Notes under the pieces: generated by a model
Database searches by the model: none
Told to the model about the DNA's origin: nothing
The model's input: the letters and a program-made list of their open reading frames with translations, nothing else
In this document: positions 24,768-30,646 of the stretch, piece after piece
How the letters are laid out: each line of letters starts with the position of its first letter
How positions within the stretch are numbered: the stretch's first letter is position 1
Translations under genes and position numbers: made by a program
IMG/VR virus record: IMGVR_UViG_3300010151_000082
Location: 1-31,304 of that record
Strand: one strand, 5' to 3'
Length of the DNA: 31,304 bases
Source of the DNA: a virus

Positions 24768-25007
24768 ATGGACTTTGAGCACCTTGAGATCAGCTTGAGC
24801 TCGTACATTAAAAGCGCGCTCGAGGAGCTGATTAGTCCAGACCTCATCGAGGAGGTCATCAGCTCTGTCGTGGGGATGGCAGCGCTCTATCACGCATACA
24901 TGTCGGGCGATGACCTGGATGTGGATGTGGAGGCAGGCACGGTTATCTTCCGAGGTGACCTGACGGATGACCAGCCGCCGAGCGGAGGCCCCAGCGGGGA
25001 GGATTAG
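24768..25007 (+). CDS. Small acidic protein, unknown
   Basis: A 79-residue, strongly acidic protein. The first half is helical (SSYIKSALEELISPDLIEEV, then ISSVVGMAALYHAYM) and the second half is a flexible acidic tail (DDLDVDVEAGTVIF, then DDQPPSGGPSGED). ATG 24768 follows the lipoprotein stop by one base. It closes the long plus-strand operon before the convergent minus-strand genes. It could be an antagonist or adaptor protein; no family recognised. Confidence 0.62.
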   Translation: MDFEHLEISLSSYIKSALEELISPDLIEEVISSVVGMAALYHAYMSGDDLDVDVEAGTVIFRGDLTDDQPPSGGPSGED

Positions 25008-25064
25008 TCCTAATCACCCGCCAGGTCGCCTGCATTGTACAGATTCAGCGCTCCTCCGATAGCG

Positions 25065-25259
25065 CTACCTGCCGAGCCGGGGGGCGAGGGGGGCCTCCAG
25101 GCGAGGCGACAGACGTATATCTAGTACCTCAACTTTGCCGAAGGCCTCCGTGACGGCAGTCATTACAGGGTGTTGCAATATCTCGCGGTACACGTTTCGT
25201 ACTGGGGGCTCATGGTATCCTGCGGCTCGGAGTCTCCGAGCAGCCTCATCATAGTCCAA
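25065..25259 (-). CDS. Small minus-strand protein, unknown
   Basis: A 64-residue product read on the minus strand from TTG 25259. AAGGA lies about 9 nt before the start. The TTG overlaps the end of the neighbouring minus gene (stop at 25249-25251), so the two are coupled. The sequence begins with a helical DYDEAARRLRAAGYHEPPV and continues with PVMTAVTEAFGKVEVLDIRL, with a basic proline-rich end. It looks like a genuine small gene because its overlap and ribosome site match phage style. No family recognised; it may be a partner of the Myb-like protein. Confidence 0.55.
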   Translation of the reverse strand: MDYDEAARRLRAAGYHEPPVRNVYREILQHPVMTAVTEAFGKVEVLDIRLSPRLEAPLAPRLGR

Positions 25260-25527
25260 TCCGCTTGTTCCTTTTCCTCAGCGTACGGTCCAAAAGCACT
25301 TGGAGCAAATGGAAGACCCACCCGACCCGCGCCACCTTGATGCGCTGAGCTCGAGAGCGACAGCCCCCTGGTGAGCGGTCGAACTGCTCAGCCACGGCTC
25401 GCCATCCCGCCGCGTTGATGGTGCGGCCCTTCCGCATCGACCGGCTCTTCCAGGCGTGCATCACCGCAACCCTCAGCCCCTTGTCATCCCCTGGTGTCCA
25501 ACGTCTCCGGGTCGTCTCACTTTCCAA
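25249..25527 (-). CDS. Myb/SANT-like small DNA-binding protein
   Basis: The 92-residue product contains RRRWTPGDDKGLRVAVMHAW, then GWRAVAEQFDRSPGGCRSRA and QRI. The spacing of W...DD..L, W..VA..F.RS and CR.R matches the Myb/SANT tri-helical pattern, which binds DNA. Start TTG 25527 is chosen because a perfect AGGAGGG (plus coordinates 25534-25540) sits 6 nt before it; ATG 25557 has no ribosome site. It is coupled to the 64-residue gene downstream and opposes all flanking genes, so it may be expressed separately and act as a regulator at the border between lysis and recombination modules. Domain call is by pattern, moderately sure. Confidence 0.65.
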   Translation of the reverse strand: MESETTRRRWTPGDDKGLRVAVMHAWKSRSMRKGRTINAAGWRAVAEQFDRSPGGCRSRAQRIKVARVGWVFHLLQVLLDRTLRKRNKRIGL

Positions 25528-25533
25528 TTGGGT

Positions 25534-25540
25534 CCCTCCT
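25534..25540 (-). promoter_or_regulatory. Ribosome binding site deciding the TTG start
   Basis: On the minus strand these bases read AGGAGGG, a near-ideal Shine-Dalgarno element, 6 nt before TTG 25527. The upstream ATG at 25557 lacks any such element, so the Myb-like gene most likely starts at TTG. Confidence 0.75.
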
Positions 25541-25653
25541 GTGGTTTGTAAGTCCATGAAAGTAGCAGGCTATGGTTTTTTTGTCCGAGAGAAACTTGAC
25601 CTGGCTCTTTGTGGGGGCGACAAAGGATGTTCACGCTCGGGGGAGGTGGTGAT

Positions 25654-26250
25654 TTGAGGCTCAGGTTTCGCTGTCCGCGATGTGGCAATGTCACTCAAGA
25701 GCGGCATCCTGCGTCCAGTTGGATCACCTGTCTGCCCTGCCGTGAGCAGACCATGACAGAGAAGGAGGATTATATGTATTACGCCGGGATAGACCTCGGC
25801 AACGACGGTGCTATCGTCGTGCTCAAGGGGGACCGTGACCAGCCTGCCACCTGGTATACCTGGGAGTCGGCCACTTTTGGGGCGAACGGTAGCCACGAGC
25901 CCTACGAGGAGGCGATTCGATCGTTCCATGCGGATTTCCAGGGGGTTGAACTCCGCATTGCCATCGAGAAGCCACTCAAGATGCGCTCACACCTGGCCAC
26001 TGCGGCCTTGTGGTGGGCCTACGGGTACGCTGCGTGCTTGCTGAAGGAGGAGTCATGGGTCGGGGTTTACCCCCGGACCTGGCAGTCGGCCATGATGGGG
26101 GACCTGGCTGGCAAGAGTAAGGACAAGAGCTATGAGGCGTCGGGGTTCTTCGTTGACCCCTTCGACGGGCTAGCTGACGCCCACAACATCGCAAAATACG
26201 GGAGGATGCACATCACATGGGAGAACGTCTCTTCACCCACAGCTCAATAG
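25654..26250 (+). CDS. RuvC-like resolvase with N-terminal zinc ribbon
   Basis: The frame gives a 198-residue protein if translation begins at TTG 25654, which has GGAGGT (25642-25647) 6 nt before it. Residues 7-29 hold a zinc ribbon, CPRCG and CLPC (CX2C-X15-CX2C). From MYYAGIDLGNDG onwards a RuvC/RNase H-fold nuclease follows, with Asp in GIDLGN, Glu in IAIEKP and Asp in GLADAHNIA as likely metal ligands. Phage RuvC-like enzymes resolve branched DNA in recombination and before packaging. A second start, ATG 25774 with AAGGAGG before it, would give a ribbon-free 158-residue form. It heads the recombination operon and overlaps the next gene by 34 nt. Confidence 0.75.
   Translation: MRLRFRCPRCGNVTQERHPASSWITCLPCREQTMTEKEDYMYYAGIDLGNDGAIVVLKGDRDQPATWYTWESATFGANGSHEPYEEAIRSFHADFQGVELRIAIEKPLKMRSHLATAALWWAYGYAACLLKEESWVGVYPRTWQSAMMGDLAGKSKDKSYEASGFFVDPFDGLADAHNIAKYGRMHITWENVSSPTAQ
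25762..25768 (+). promoter_or_regulatory. Strong internal ribosome binding site in the RuvC-like gene
   Basis: AAGGAGG lies 5 nt before ATG 25774, the first codon of the RuvC-fold part. It is stronger than the site before TTG 25654. Either the nuclease is made alone and the zinc ribbon is a relic or a separate upstream peptide fused in frame, or both a long and a short form are made. Confidence 0.7.
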
Positions 26251-27083
26251 CACTGTTTCAGCGGTGCCCACGCCAGTATCACTATCGATACCGGGAAGAA
26301 ATCATCAAGCCCTGGGCCACGCCTGGAGCGCGGGGGTTTGGCTCTGTCATCCACGACTGTCTGGAGCTCTGCCTGGGGGGGAAGCCCTACGAGCAGGTAC
26401 AGGCGCACATCGTGGAGAACGGAGGAAGGCCAGACCAGTGGTTGCAGCAGCTCGCCATGATGGACAGCTACTACTACCACCATCCACTGGAGCACGAGCC
26501 CTGGGAGGTAGTCAGCCTCGAGGACGTGTTTCACATCGAGGAGAACGGCTATAAGCACGCCGGCAAGGTCGACGGTCTCGTCCGCATGAAGGACACGGGA
26601 CAGCTCTACCTCCTCGAGCACAAGACGGCAGGCAAGGTCAGCCAGACCTACAAAGAGCGCATCTGGCACGACCAGCAAATCCACCGTTACGCCAGGTGGT
26701 ACGGGAAGGCCAAGGGGATCCAGATTGAGGGAGTCGTCTACAACGTCCTCATCAAAATCGCCCGAAGGAGGCGCGTCAAGCGAAACGAGGAGGATGAGGC
26801 CTACCTCGCCAGGCTAATCGCGGACTACCGGGAGCTACAGCCATTCCTCCGCATCAACATCCCGGTTCACGGTGACACCATGAAGGCCACCGAAGAGCAC
26901 GATGCCATGATTCTCGAGATGATGGCTAAGTGCGAGGAGAAGGATGTCTGGCCCAAAGCGACGGGGCAGTGTGAGGCCTTCCATAGGCCTTGCGACTACC
27001 TCAAACTGTGCATCGAGCACGACAGTCCCTACGTGAGAGAAGCAATCTATGAACACAAAGAACCACACTCGGAGCTGAAATAA
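26217..27083 (+). CDS. PD-(D/E)XK nuclease, Cas4/RecB-like with Fe-S cysteines
   Basis: A 288-residue nuclease. It opens with HSSIALFQRCPRQYHYRYRE, the usual start of Cas4/AddB-type enzymes, followed by GSVIH (His46), GKVDG (Asp119), and LLEHKTA (Glu134, Lys136), the PD-(D/E)XK core, and Q153...Y158. Four cysteines, C17, C252, C259 and C265, match the iron-sulphur cluster layout of Cas4-like nucleases. Such enzymes resect DNA ends for recombination; in phages they stand next to Sak4-type recombinases, as here. ATG 26217 lies inside the end of the RuvC-like gene (34 nt overlap) behind GGGAGG. No CRISPR array is present in the window, so a recombination role is the better reading. Confidence 0.82.
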   Translation: MGERLFTHSSIALFQRCPRQYHYRYREEIIKPWATPGARGFGSVIHDCLELCLGGKPYEQVQAHIVENGGRPDQWLQQLAMMDSYYYHHPLEHEPWEVVSLEDVFHIEENGYKHAGKVDGLVRMKDTGQLYLLEHKTAGKVSQTYKERIWHDQQIHRYARWYGKAKGIQIEGVVYNVLIKIARRRRVKRNEEDEAYLARLIADYRELQPFLRINIPVHGDTMKATEEHDAMILEMMAKCEEKDVWPKATGQCEAFHRPCDYLKLCIEHDSPYVREAIYEHKEPHSELK

Positions 27084-27800
27084 ATGACCATTGCCATACC
27101 GAAACACAAGACCCCGGTTCAGGCGGATATCACCAAGACGATGGTGCTGATCTACGGACCCCCAAAGGTCGGTAAGAGCACCTTCGCGGCCTCGGCCAAG
27201 CGACCCCTCTTCATCCCCACAGAGCCGGGACTCAACCACCTCAACGTCTTCAAAATCACCGAGAAGACCCACATCGAGACCTACCAGGAGCTGCACCAGG
27301 CCTATGTCGCCCTCCATAAGGCGAAGCAGGCCGGCACCCTCAACTTCGCCCCTATCGTCATCGATACCGTTGGCAGGATGGTCGACCTCTGCGAGGAGGA
27401 GGCCAAGCGCAAGACCGGCGCGGAGAACCTCGGGGATGTCCCCCATGGTGGAGGCTGGGCTGTGAGGAACACCCTCATCAAGGACCTCCTCTTCCGGTTT
27501 AGTGGCCTCGGACAAGGCCTCATGCTGCTGTGCCACAGCAAGCTCCTGGAGGAGGACACGCCCCGAGGCAAGCGCATCTCCCATGTTCCTGCCCTATCTG
27601 GCTCTGTAGCCCTCGCGGTCATGGGCCATGTGGACGTGGTCGGATTCGCCTACCCAGATGCGGACGGCAACCCCAAACTCTACACCAAACCCCACAAGTC
27701 CTATCAGGCGGGTGACCGAACCGGCCGACTCCCTGATGCCATGGACCTCGATTACGAAGCCTTCAAGAAGGCCTATGAGACAGGAGCGAAGACCAAATGA
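27084..27800 (+). CDS. Sak4-like RecA-fold ATPase
   Basis: A 238-residue ATPase with Walker A GPPKVGKST (residues 25-33) and a Walker B-type FAPIVIDTV ending in Asp94. The order and spacing, with a further LMLLCHSKL strand (sensor-like position), fits the Sak4 family of phage single-strand annealing or recombination ATPases, a minimal RecA fold. It starts at ATG 27084 immediately after the preceding stop, and its own stop overlaps the SSB gene's ATG. Neighbours (end-resecting nuclease, ssDNA-binding protein) are what Sak4 normally keeps company with, so it probably pairs homologous strands during phage replication. Confidence 0.82.
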   Translation: MTIAIPKHKTPVQADITKTMVLIYGPPKVGKSTFAASAKRPLFIPTEPGLNHLNVFKITEKTHIETYQELHQAYVALHKAKQAGTLNFAPIVIDTVGRMVDLCEEEAKRKTGAENLGDVPHGGGWAVRNTLIKDLLFRFSGLGQGLMLLCHSKLLEEDTPRGKRISHVPALSGSVALAVMGHVDVVGFAYPDADGNPKLYTKPHKSYQAGDRTGRLPDAMDLDYEAFKKAYETGAKTK

Positions 27801-28303
27801 CTGACGACTTTTTCGGCAAGACACCACCCGCTGCATTCGGCAATGACGGCAGCAACGACTGGCTCAGGGACCTCTGGTCTCAAACTGAAGCCGCTGAGCA
27901 GAAGCCAAGGCGTGAGAAAATCCCCGCAGGGGAGTACATCGCGGTGGTCGAAGGGCTCAAGCTCGAGGCCACAAAACAGGGCAAACCCAAGTTCACTTTC
28001 ACCCTGAAAATCGTGGACGGGGTCCTCAGTGGCCGGCTCCTCTGGAAAAGTTGTGTGCCGTCGAGTCCAGCCGCTATGGCATACTTTAAAGCTGATGTGG
28101 CAATGTGCGGCGCGAATGTCTCAGACGGGTATGACCTGGAGTCCATTAACGACTCCATCACCGGGCAGAGGCTCGCCATCTCAGTCAACTACCGCATCCG
28201 AAGCTGGGAAGGAAAGAGCTACGAAAACCAGAACATCTACTTCAACAAGTCGCTCAGCAGGGACCCCAGCGCGCCCGTCGATGACTTTGACGTGCCCTTC
28301 TAA
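27797..28303 (+). CDS. ssDNA-binding protein, DUF669-like
   Basis: A 168-residue protein in the position of the phage single-strand binding protein, coupled to the Sak4-like gene (ATGA). The middle has beta-strand segments of an OB-fold kind (GEYIAVVEGLKLEA, KFTFTLKIVDG, GQRLAISVNYRIRSW), and YFNKSL near the end. The C-terminus is an acidic tip, PVDDFDVPF, with a terminal Pro-Phe as in bacterial SSB, where this tip recruits partner proteins. It resembles the DUF669 family, often the SSB partner of Sak4-type recombinases. Family match by pattern only. Confidence 0.75.
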   Translation: MTDDFFGKTPPAAFGNDGSNDWLRDLWSQTEAAEQKPRREKIPAGEYIAVVEGLKLEATKQGKPKFTFTLKIVDGVLSGRLLWKSCVPSSPAAMAYFKADVAMCGANVSDGYDLESINDSITGQRLAISVNYRIRSWEGKSYENQNIYFNKSLSRDPSAPVDDFDVPF

Positions 28304-28340
28304 GAAAGACGGAGTCTACTCACGGACCTCCCGAGGGCGT

Positions 28341-28481
28341 GTGCGAACCTGGCTGATTACAGGGACAATAGCCATTCACCTGCAAAAAGCCCGCGCATAC
28401 ACCCTCGAGGAGGTCATCTCCTGGGGAGGAACATGGAAACTTTTGAGCGAGCAGCCGACCGAGAGTGGGAGGCCAAGCTGA
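28341..28481 (+). CDS. Possible 46-residue ORF, low confidence
   Basis: The gap between the SSB gene and the Nmad1-like gene (28304-28432) is open in the frame starting at GTG 28341, with a purine-rich GAGGG shortly before it. The predicted peptide starts VRTWLITGTIAIHLQKARAY and overlaps the next gene by 49 nt. Its codon pattern is not clearly different from a chance reading and no family is evident. It is included because it is the only ORF that spans this gap. Confidence 0.25.
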   Translation: MRTWLITGTIAIHLQKARAYTLEEVISWGGTWKLLSEQPTESGRPS

Positions 28482-28729
28482 GCCAGTTCATGCAGGGTAT
28501 CCACCAGATGCTGGTCAGCAAGCGACAGGCCTATGGGGCCTCAATCGACCGACCCGTGGGCATTTTCCTACAGGCCTCCAGCGATGAAATCGGACTACGA
28601 GCTCGTATCGATGACAAGCTCAGCCGTATCGCCCGAGGCGACGGAACAGGTGACGAGGATGCCATTGATGACCTCATTGGCTACCTCATCATGCTCCAAA
28701 TCAAGCGGGGCGCAGAGGGGGCGAAATGA
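28433..28729 (+). CDS. Nmad1/DUF1599-like small protein
   Basis: A 98-residue protein with SKRQAYGASIDRPVGIFL, then RARIDDKLSRIARG and DAIDDLIGYLIML. The order of a YG element, an R..DKL.R motif and a D..DLIGYL helix is that of the nucleotide-modification-associated domain 1 (DUF1599) family, which occurs in phages near nucleotide-modifying enzymes. ATG 28433 has GGGGAGGA directly upstream. Its stop overlaps the ATG of the PAPS-reductase-like gene as ATGA, so the two are translated together. Biochemical role of the family is not settled. Confidence 0.65.
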   Translation: METFERAADREWEAKLSQFMQGIHQMLVSKRQAYGASIDRPVGIFLQASSDEIGLRARIDDKLSRIARGDGTGDEDAIDDLIGYLIMLQIKRGAEGAK

Positions 28730-29556
28730 ATCTTTGTTCGTTTGGAGCTGGGGTGCAGTCGTCTGCAATTGCTCTATTAGCTTACAATAAAGACCCAAGA
28801 TTGCTTGAGGTTACAGGCGGTGTTCTTCCAGATCGCTACCTGTTCGCTGACACCGGGGACGAGCCGCCAGAAGTGTACAAACAGCTCGAACTGTTCGAGT
28901 CGATGGTGCCAATAGAGCGAGTTTATCGCTTTGAAGACCGGCGCACGTTGGCTGACCAGCTTTGCGGCAGGCTGGAAAGCTGCAAGCAGACCAGCGTGAC
29001 CTGGATTCCTGGGTTTGTAGAGACGGGTGGTAGGTCTGGCCCCATCCAGCGGCGATGCACTCACACTATGAAGGTGGAGGCTTTGGATCGGGCCTCCAGG
29101 CGAATTGCTGAGGTGCCGAGAGGATGCAAAACCGTTGTGGTTCGTACGTGGCTAGGCATCTCGCTTGACGAAATCAGCCGATGCAAGACATCTCGCGAGC
29201 CCTGGCGGAAGTTCTTCTACCCATTGATTGAGATGGGCTGGAGGCGCGGGCAGTGCATTCGCTACCTGGAAGATCATGGCTTCTCCACCGTGAGGTCGGC
29301 GTGCGTTTATTGCCCGTTCCGCAGCAATCGAGAATGGGAGCGGATGCGAACAGAGGAGCCACACAACTTCGCGGCGGCGACCGCATTCGAGCAGCGGCTA
29401 CACAAAGCGTACGATGCGCTTGAAGAACCAGCCTTGCGATCAAAACCTTACCTCCATCGCACCAGAGACCCAATCGACCAGGTGGACTTTACTGGCGGTC
29501 AGATCGAGATGTGGTCAGCCATGGAGCAAGAATGCGCGGGTGTGTGCGGGGTATGA
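28726..29556 (+). CDS. PAPS reductase-like / adenine nucleotide alpha-hydrolase protein
   Basis: A 276-residue protein with a PP-loop-like start, CSFGAGVQSSAIALL, a FADTGDEPPEVY segment, RRCTHTMK (Cys111), WLGISLDEISR, a basic YPLIEMGWRRGQC segment and SACVYCPFRSNREW (Cys193 and Cys196). This set is typical of phage PAPS-reductase-family proteins, which activate a substrate with ATP and often act in thiolation or nucleotide modification. The first 75 bases are more AT-rich than their surroundings. It is coupled to the Nmad1-like gene before it and to the unknown gene after it. Sulphur assimilation is unlikely since no partner enzymes are present; DNA or tRNA modification is the better inference. 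Confidence 0.78.
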   Translation: MNLCSFGAGVQSSAIALLAYNKDPRLLEVTGGVLPDRYLFADTGDEPPEVYKQLELFESMVPIERVYRFEDRRTLADQLCGRLESCKQTSVTWIPGFVETGGRSGPIQRRCTHTMKVEALDRASRRIAEVPRGCKTVVVRTWLGISLDEISRCKTSREPWRKFFYPLIEMGWRRGQCIRYLEDHGFSTVRSACVYCPFRSNREWERMRTEEPHNFAAATAFEQRLHKAYDALEEPALRSKPYLHRTRDPIDQVDFTGGQIEMWSAMEQECAGVCGV

Positions 29557-29819
29557 GGCAACGAGGGGAGCAGTTCATCGCAGAACTCACAGCCCTCTGC
29601 GACAAGCACGGGATTTACCCCGTAGCCGCAACCGGATTCCTCCCGCTCCACCAGTGTTACATGGCGACAGAGGATGCGGCGGAAGACTGCCACCTACTCA
29701 GGATGCAGCTCTCGGATGCCAACCTCTGCCCACCGAGCTCCAAAGCGGAGCAGTTGTACCAGGAGGGCAAGCTCACCGATGAGCAGCTCGCTTCGTTACA
29801 CACTGCTACTGAGGAGTGA
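29553..29819 (+). CDS. Small protein of the recombination operon, unknown
   Basis: An 88-residue protein starting at ATG 29553, overlapping the previous stop as ATGA. It is helical at the beginning (EQFIAELTALCDKHGIYPVA) and end (KAEQLYQEGKLTDEQLASLH). The ELTALCDKHGI opening recurs in many small phage proteins of unknown role. It overlaps the start of the next gene by 41 nt. No function can be given. Confidence 0.65.
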   Translation: MRQRGEQFIAELTALCDKHGIYPVAATGFLPLHQCYMATEDAAEDCHLLRMQLSDANLCPPSSKAEQLYQEGKLTDEQLASLHTATEE

Positions 29820-30135
29820 CTATGAGCTGAGAGGATGGAGCACCTGGAGGGCAATCCACAAACCAAGCGGGCGGATATTCGTCCACCGCCACCGTGGGTC
29901 CTCCTACTCCACCCCAGCCATTGCGATTGCTGCACTACAGGATGCGGAGGCTGTCCTGGACGAGTACCTTATCGTCCTGCATCAGCTCATACAGACGGAT
30001 ATCGGGGTTGATCCCTCCTCGAGAAAGCCGGTCTGCGTCACACCAAACGAGTACCGCATTGGGCCCCTAATCCAGCGAATGGGGGAACCCTGGACCCCCG
30101 AGGAGTATGAGACCGATGATGACATTCCTTTCTAA
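29779..30135 (+). CDS. Small protein with an SSB-type C-terminal tip (DDDIPF)
   Basis: A 118-residue protein if ATG 29779 is the start, 11 nt after AGGAGGG (29761-29767). A nearer ATG at 29822 behind GAGGAG runs into a stop after two codons and is in another frame. Internal sequence (TWRAIHKPSGRIFVHRHRGS, AIAALQDAEAVLDEYLIVLH) shows no OB-fold that I recognise. The C-terminus, EEYETDDDIPF, ends in the same six residues as E. coli SSB, the tip that binds partner proteins such as Exo I, RecO and PriA. The gene lies in the recombination operon, which has its own SSB. It could be an SSB relative, or a protein that uses the tip to reach host SSB-binding enzymes. Confidence 0.68.
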   Translation: MSSSLRYTLLLRSDYELRGWSTWRAIHKPSGRIFVHRHRGSSYSTPAIAIAALQDAEAVLDEYLIVLHQLIQTDIGVDPSSRKPVCVTPNEYRIGPLIQRMGEPWTPEEYETDDDIPF

Positions 30136-30218
30136 GCCCTCATGGGCTGTGGAGCCCTTGAGCACACCGCAGCTACCTGCCATAAAGTCAGAGGGTTAGT
30201 CCTGTTTGAAAAAGAGGG

Positions 30219-30248
30219 TTGACGAGAATGGTTGACCTCGCGTATGGT
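30219..30248 (+). promoter_or_regulatory. Sigma70-like promoter candidate
   Basis: TTGACG (30219-30224, 5 of 6 to the -35 consensus) and TATGGT (30243-30248, 4 of 6 to the -10 consensus) are separated by 18 nt. A second TTGACC at 30232-30237 forms a GGTTGAC direct repeat with the first, 13 nt apart, which could be an operator. The pair points toward the genes at 30438 and beyond. Confidence 0.5.
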
Positions 30249-30253
30249 CATGA

Positions 30254-30287
30254 TTCTTCTTTTTCTTTTAGAATTTCTTTTTCTTCT
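30254..30287 (+). repeat. Pyrimidine tract with 11-nt direct repeat
   Basis: Two pyrimidine-only runs, 30254-30269 and 30274-30287, are split by AGAA. TTCTTTTTCTT occurs at 30257-30267 and again at 30275-30285, 18 nt apart. In a GC-rich genome this strand-asymmetric, easily melted block stands out and could be an unwinding element, a protein-binding site or a transcript leader. Confidence 0.75.
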
Positions 30288-30304
30288 AAATTAGCGGGAT
30301 GTCT

Positions 30305-30320
30305 CTTAAGTTAACTTAAG
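30305..30320. repeat. Perfect 16-bp palindrome, operator or origin candidate
   Basis: CTTAAGTTAACTTAAG is a perfect palindrome, with no loop, so it is more like a dimeric protein site than a terminator. The half-site TTAAG recurs nearby at about 30322-30326, 30335-30339 and 30363-30367, and GTTAAC recurs at 30367-30372. Confidence 0.85.
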
Positions 30321-30340
30321 GTTAAGTAGGCCTATTAAGT

Positions 30341-30356
30341 CTACTAGGCCTAGTAG
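30341..30356. repeat. Second perfect 16-bp palindrome
   Basis: CTACTAGGCCTAGTAG is a perfect palindrome 20 nt after the end of the first. Its core TAGGCCTA also occurs alone at 30327-30334, 15 bases earlier. Two different palindromes, each with satellite half-sites, suggest two dimeric regulators or an origin-binding array. Confidence 0.85.
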
Positions 30357-30437
30357 GGCTGGTTAAGTTAACAGGAAGTGGCGCGCTTTACATCAGGGGA
30401 GCTCGCAGGGTAGCCTGGCAAGCAAGGGGGATTACAC

Positions 30438-30644
30438 ATGCACCGGATGACAAGAAATCATAGCCTGACCATCACGCCTGTTCAGGATGACCTCTGGGGC
30501 GTCACACTAGACTTCCTCGAGGAGGGGGTCAGAGTCAGGGCGGTAGGGGCGACACCGCAGACAGCCATTGATGTCGTGTGGATGGCAGCCGAGCAAGTAG
30601 GCTCAGAGAGGCCTGTGTTGGAGCTGGTCCGGGGGGAGGGGTAA
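30438..30644 (+). CDS. Small protein, possibly HicB-like fold
   Basis: A 68-residue protein at the head of the next transcript, with a clear ribosome site AAGGGGG 7 nt before ATG 30438. It has two or three beta strands (SLTITPVQDDLWGVTLDFLE, VRVRAVGATP) followed by a helix (QTAIDVVWMAAEQV), the arrangement of small HicB-like or dsRBD-like proteins. The family is not certain. As the first gene after the palindrome region, it may be an early regulator, although no DNA-binding motif is evident. Confidence 0.62.
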   Translation: MHRMTRNHSLTITPVQDDLWGVTLDFLEEGVRVRAVGATPQTAIDVVWMAAEQVGSERPVLELVRGEG

Positions 30645-30646
30645 TT

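Larger units (their letters stand above)
30136..30437. other. 302-nt intergenic region with control-region or origin features
   Basis: This is the largest non-coding stretch of the window and is clearly more AT-rich than the rest. In order it holds a weak set of alternative hairpins near the preceding stop (AGCCC, GGGCT, AGCCC at 30135, 30144 and 30153, without a T-run), a promoter candidate, a pyrimidine tract with a direct repeat, two perfect palindromes with scattered TTAAG and TTAAC elements, and the ribosome site AAGGGGG (30424-30430) of the next gene. It may be a promoter-operator region, a replication origin or a transcription boundary. Nothing else is seen in it. Confidence 0.6.

Noticed and set aside
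25047-25066. AGCGCT inverted repeat between convergent genes
   Set aside because: A 6-bp stem with an 8-nt loop and no T-run is too weak to call a terminator.
25570-25929. A 119-codon minus-strand frame over the RuvC-like gene
   Set aside because: It is antisense to the zinc ribbon and RuvC coding frame, with no ribosome site.
26217-27083. Cas4-like nuclease as part of a CRISPR system
   Set aside because: No repeat-spacer array or other Cas protein is visible; the Sak4 and SSB neighbours favour recombination.
29822-29830. ATG with a good ribosome site before the SSB-tip gene
   Set aside because: It reads two codons and then a stop, in a frame one base off the gene. A sequencing indel here would make it the true start, but the sequence as given does not allow it.
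30135-30157. AGCCC-GGGCT-AGCCC elements as a terminator
   Set aside because: Two mutually exclusive 5-bp hairpins are possible but stems are short and no T-run follows, so a terminator is not supported.
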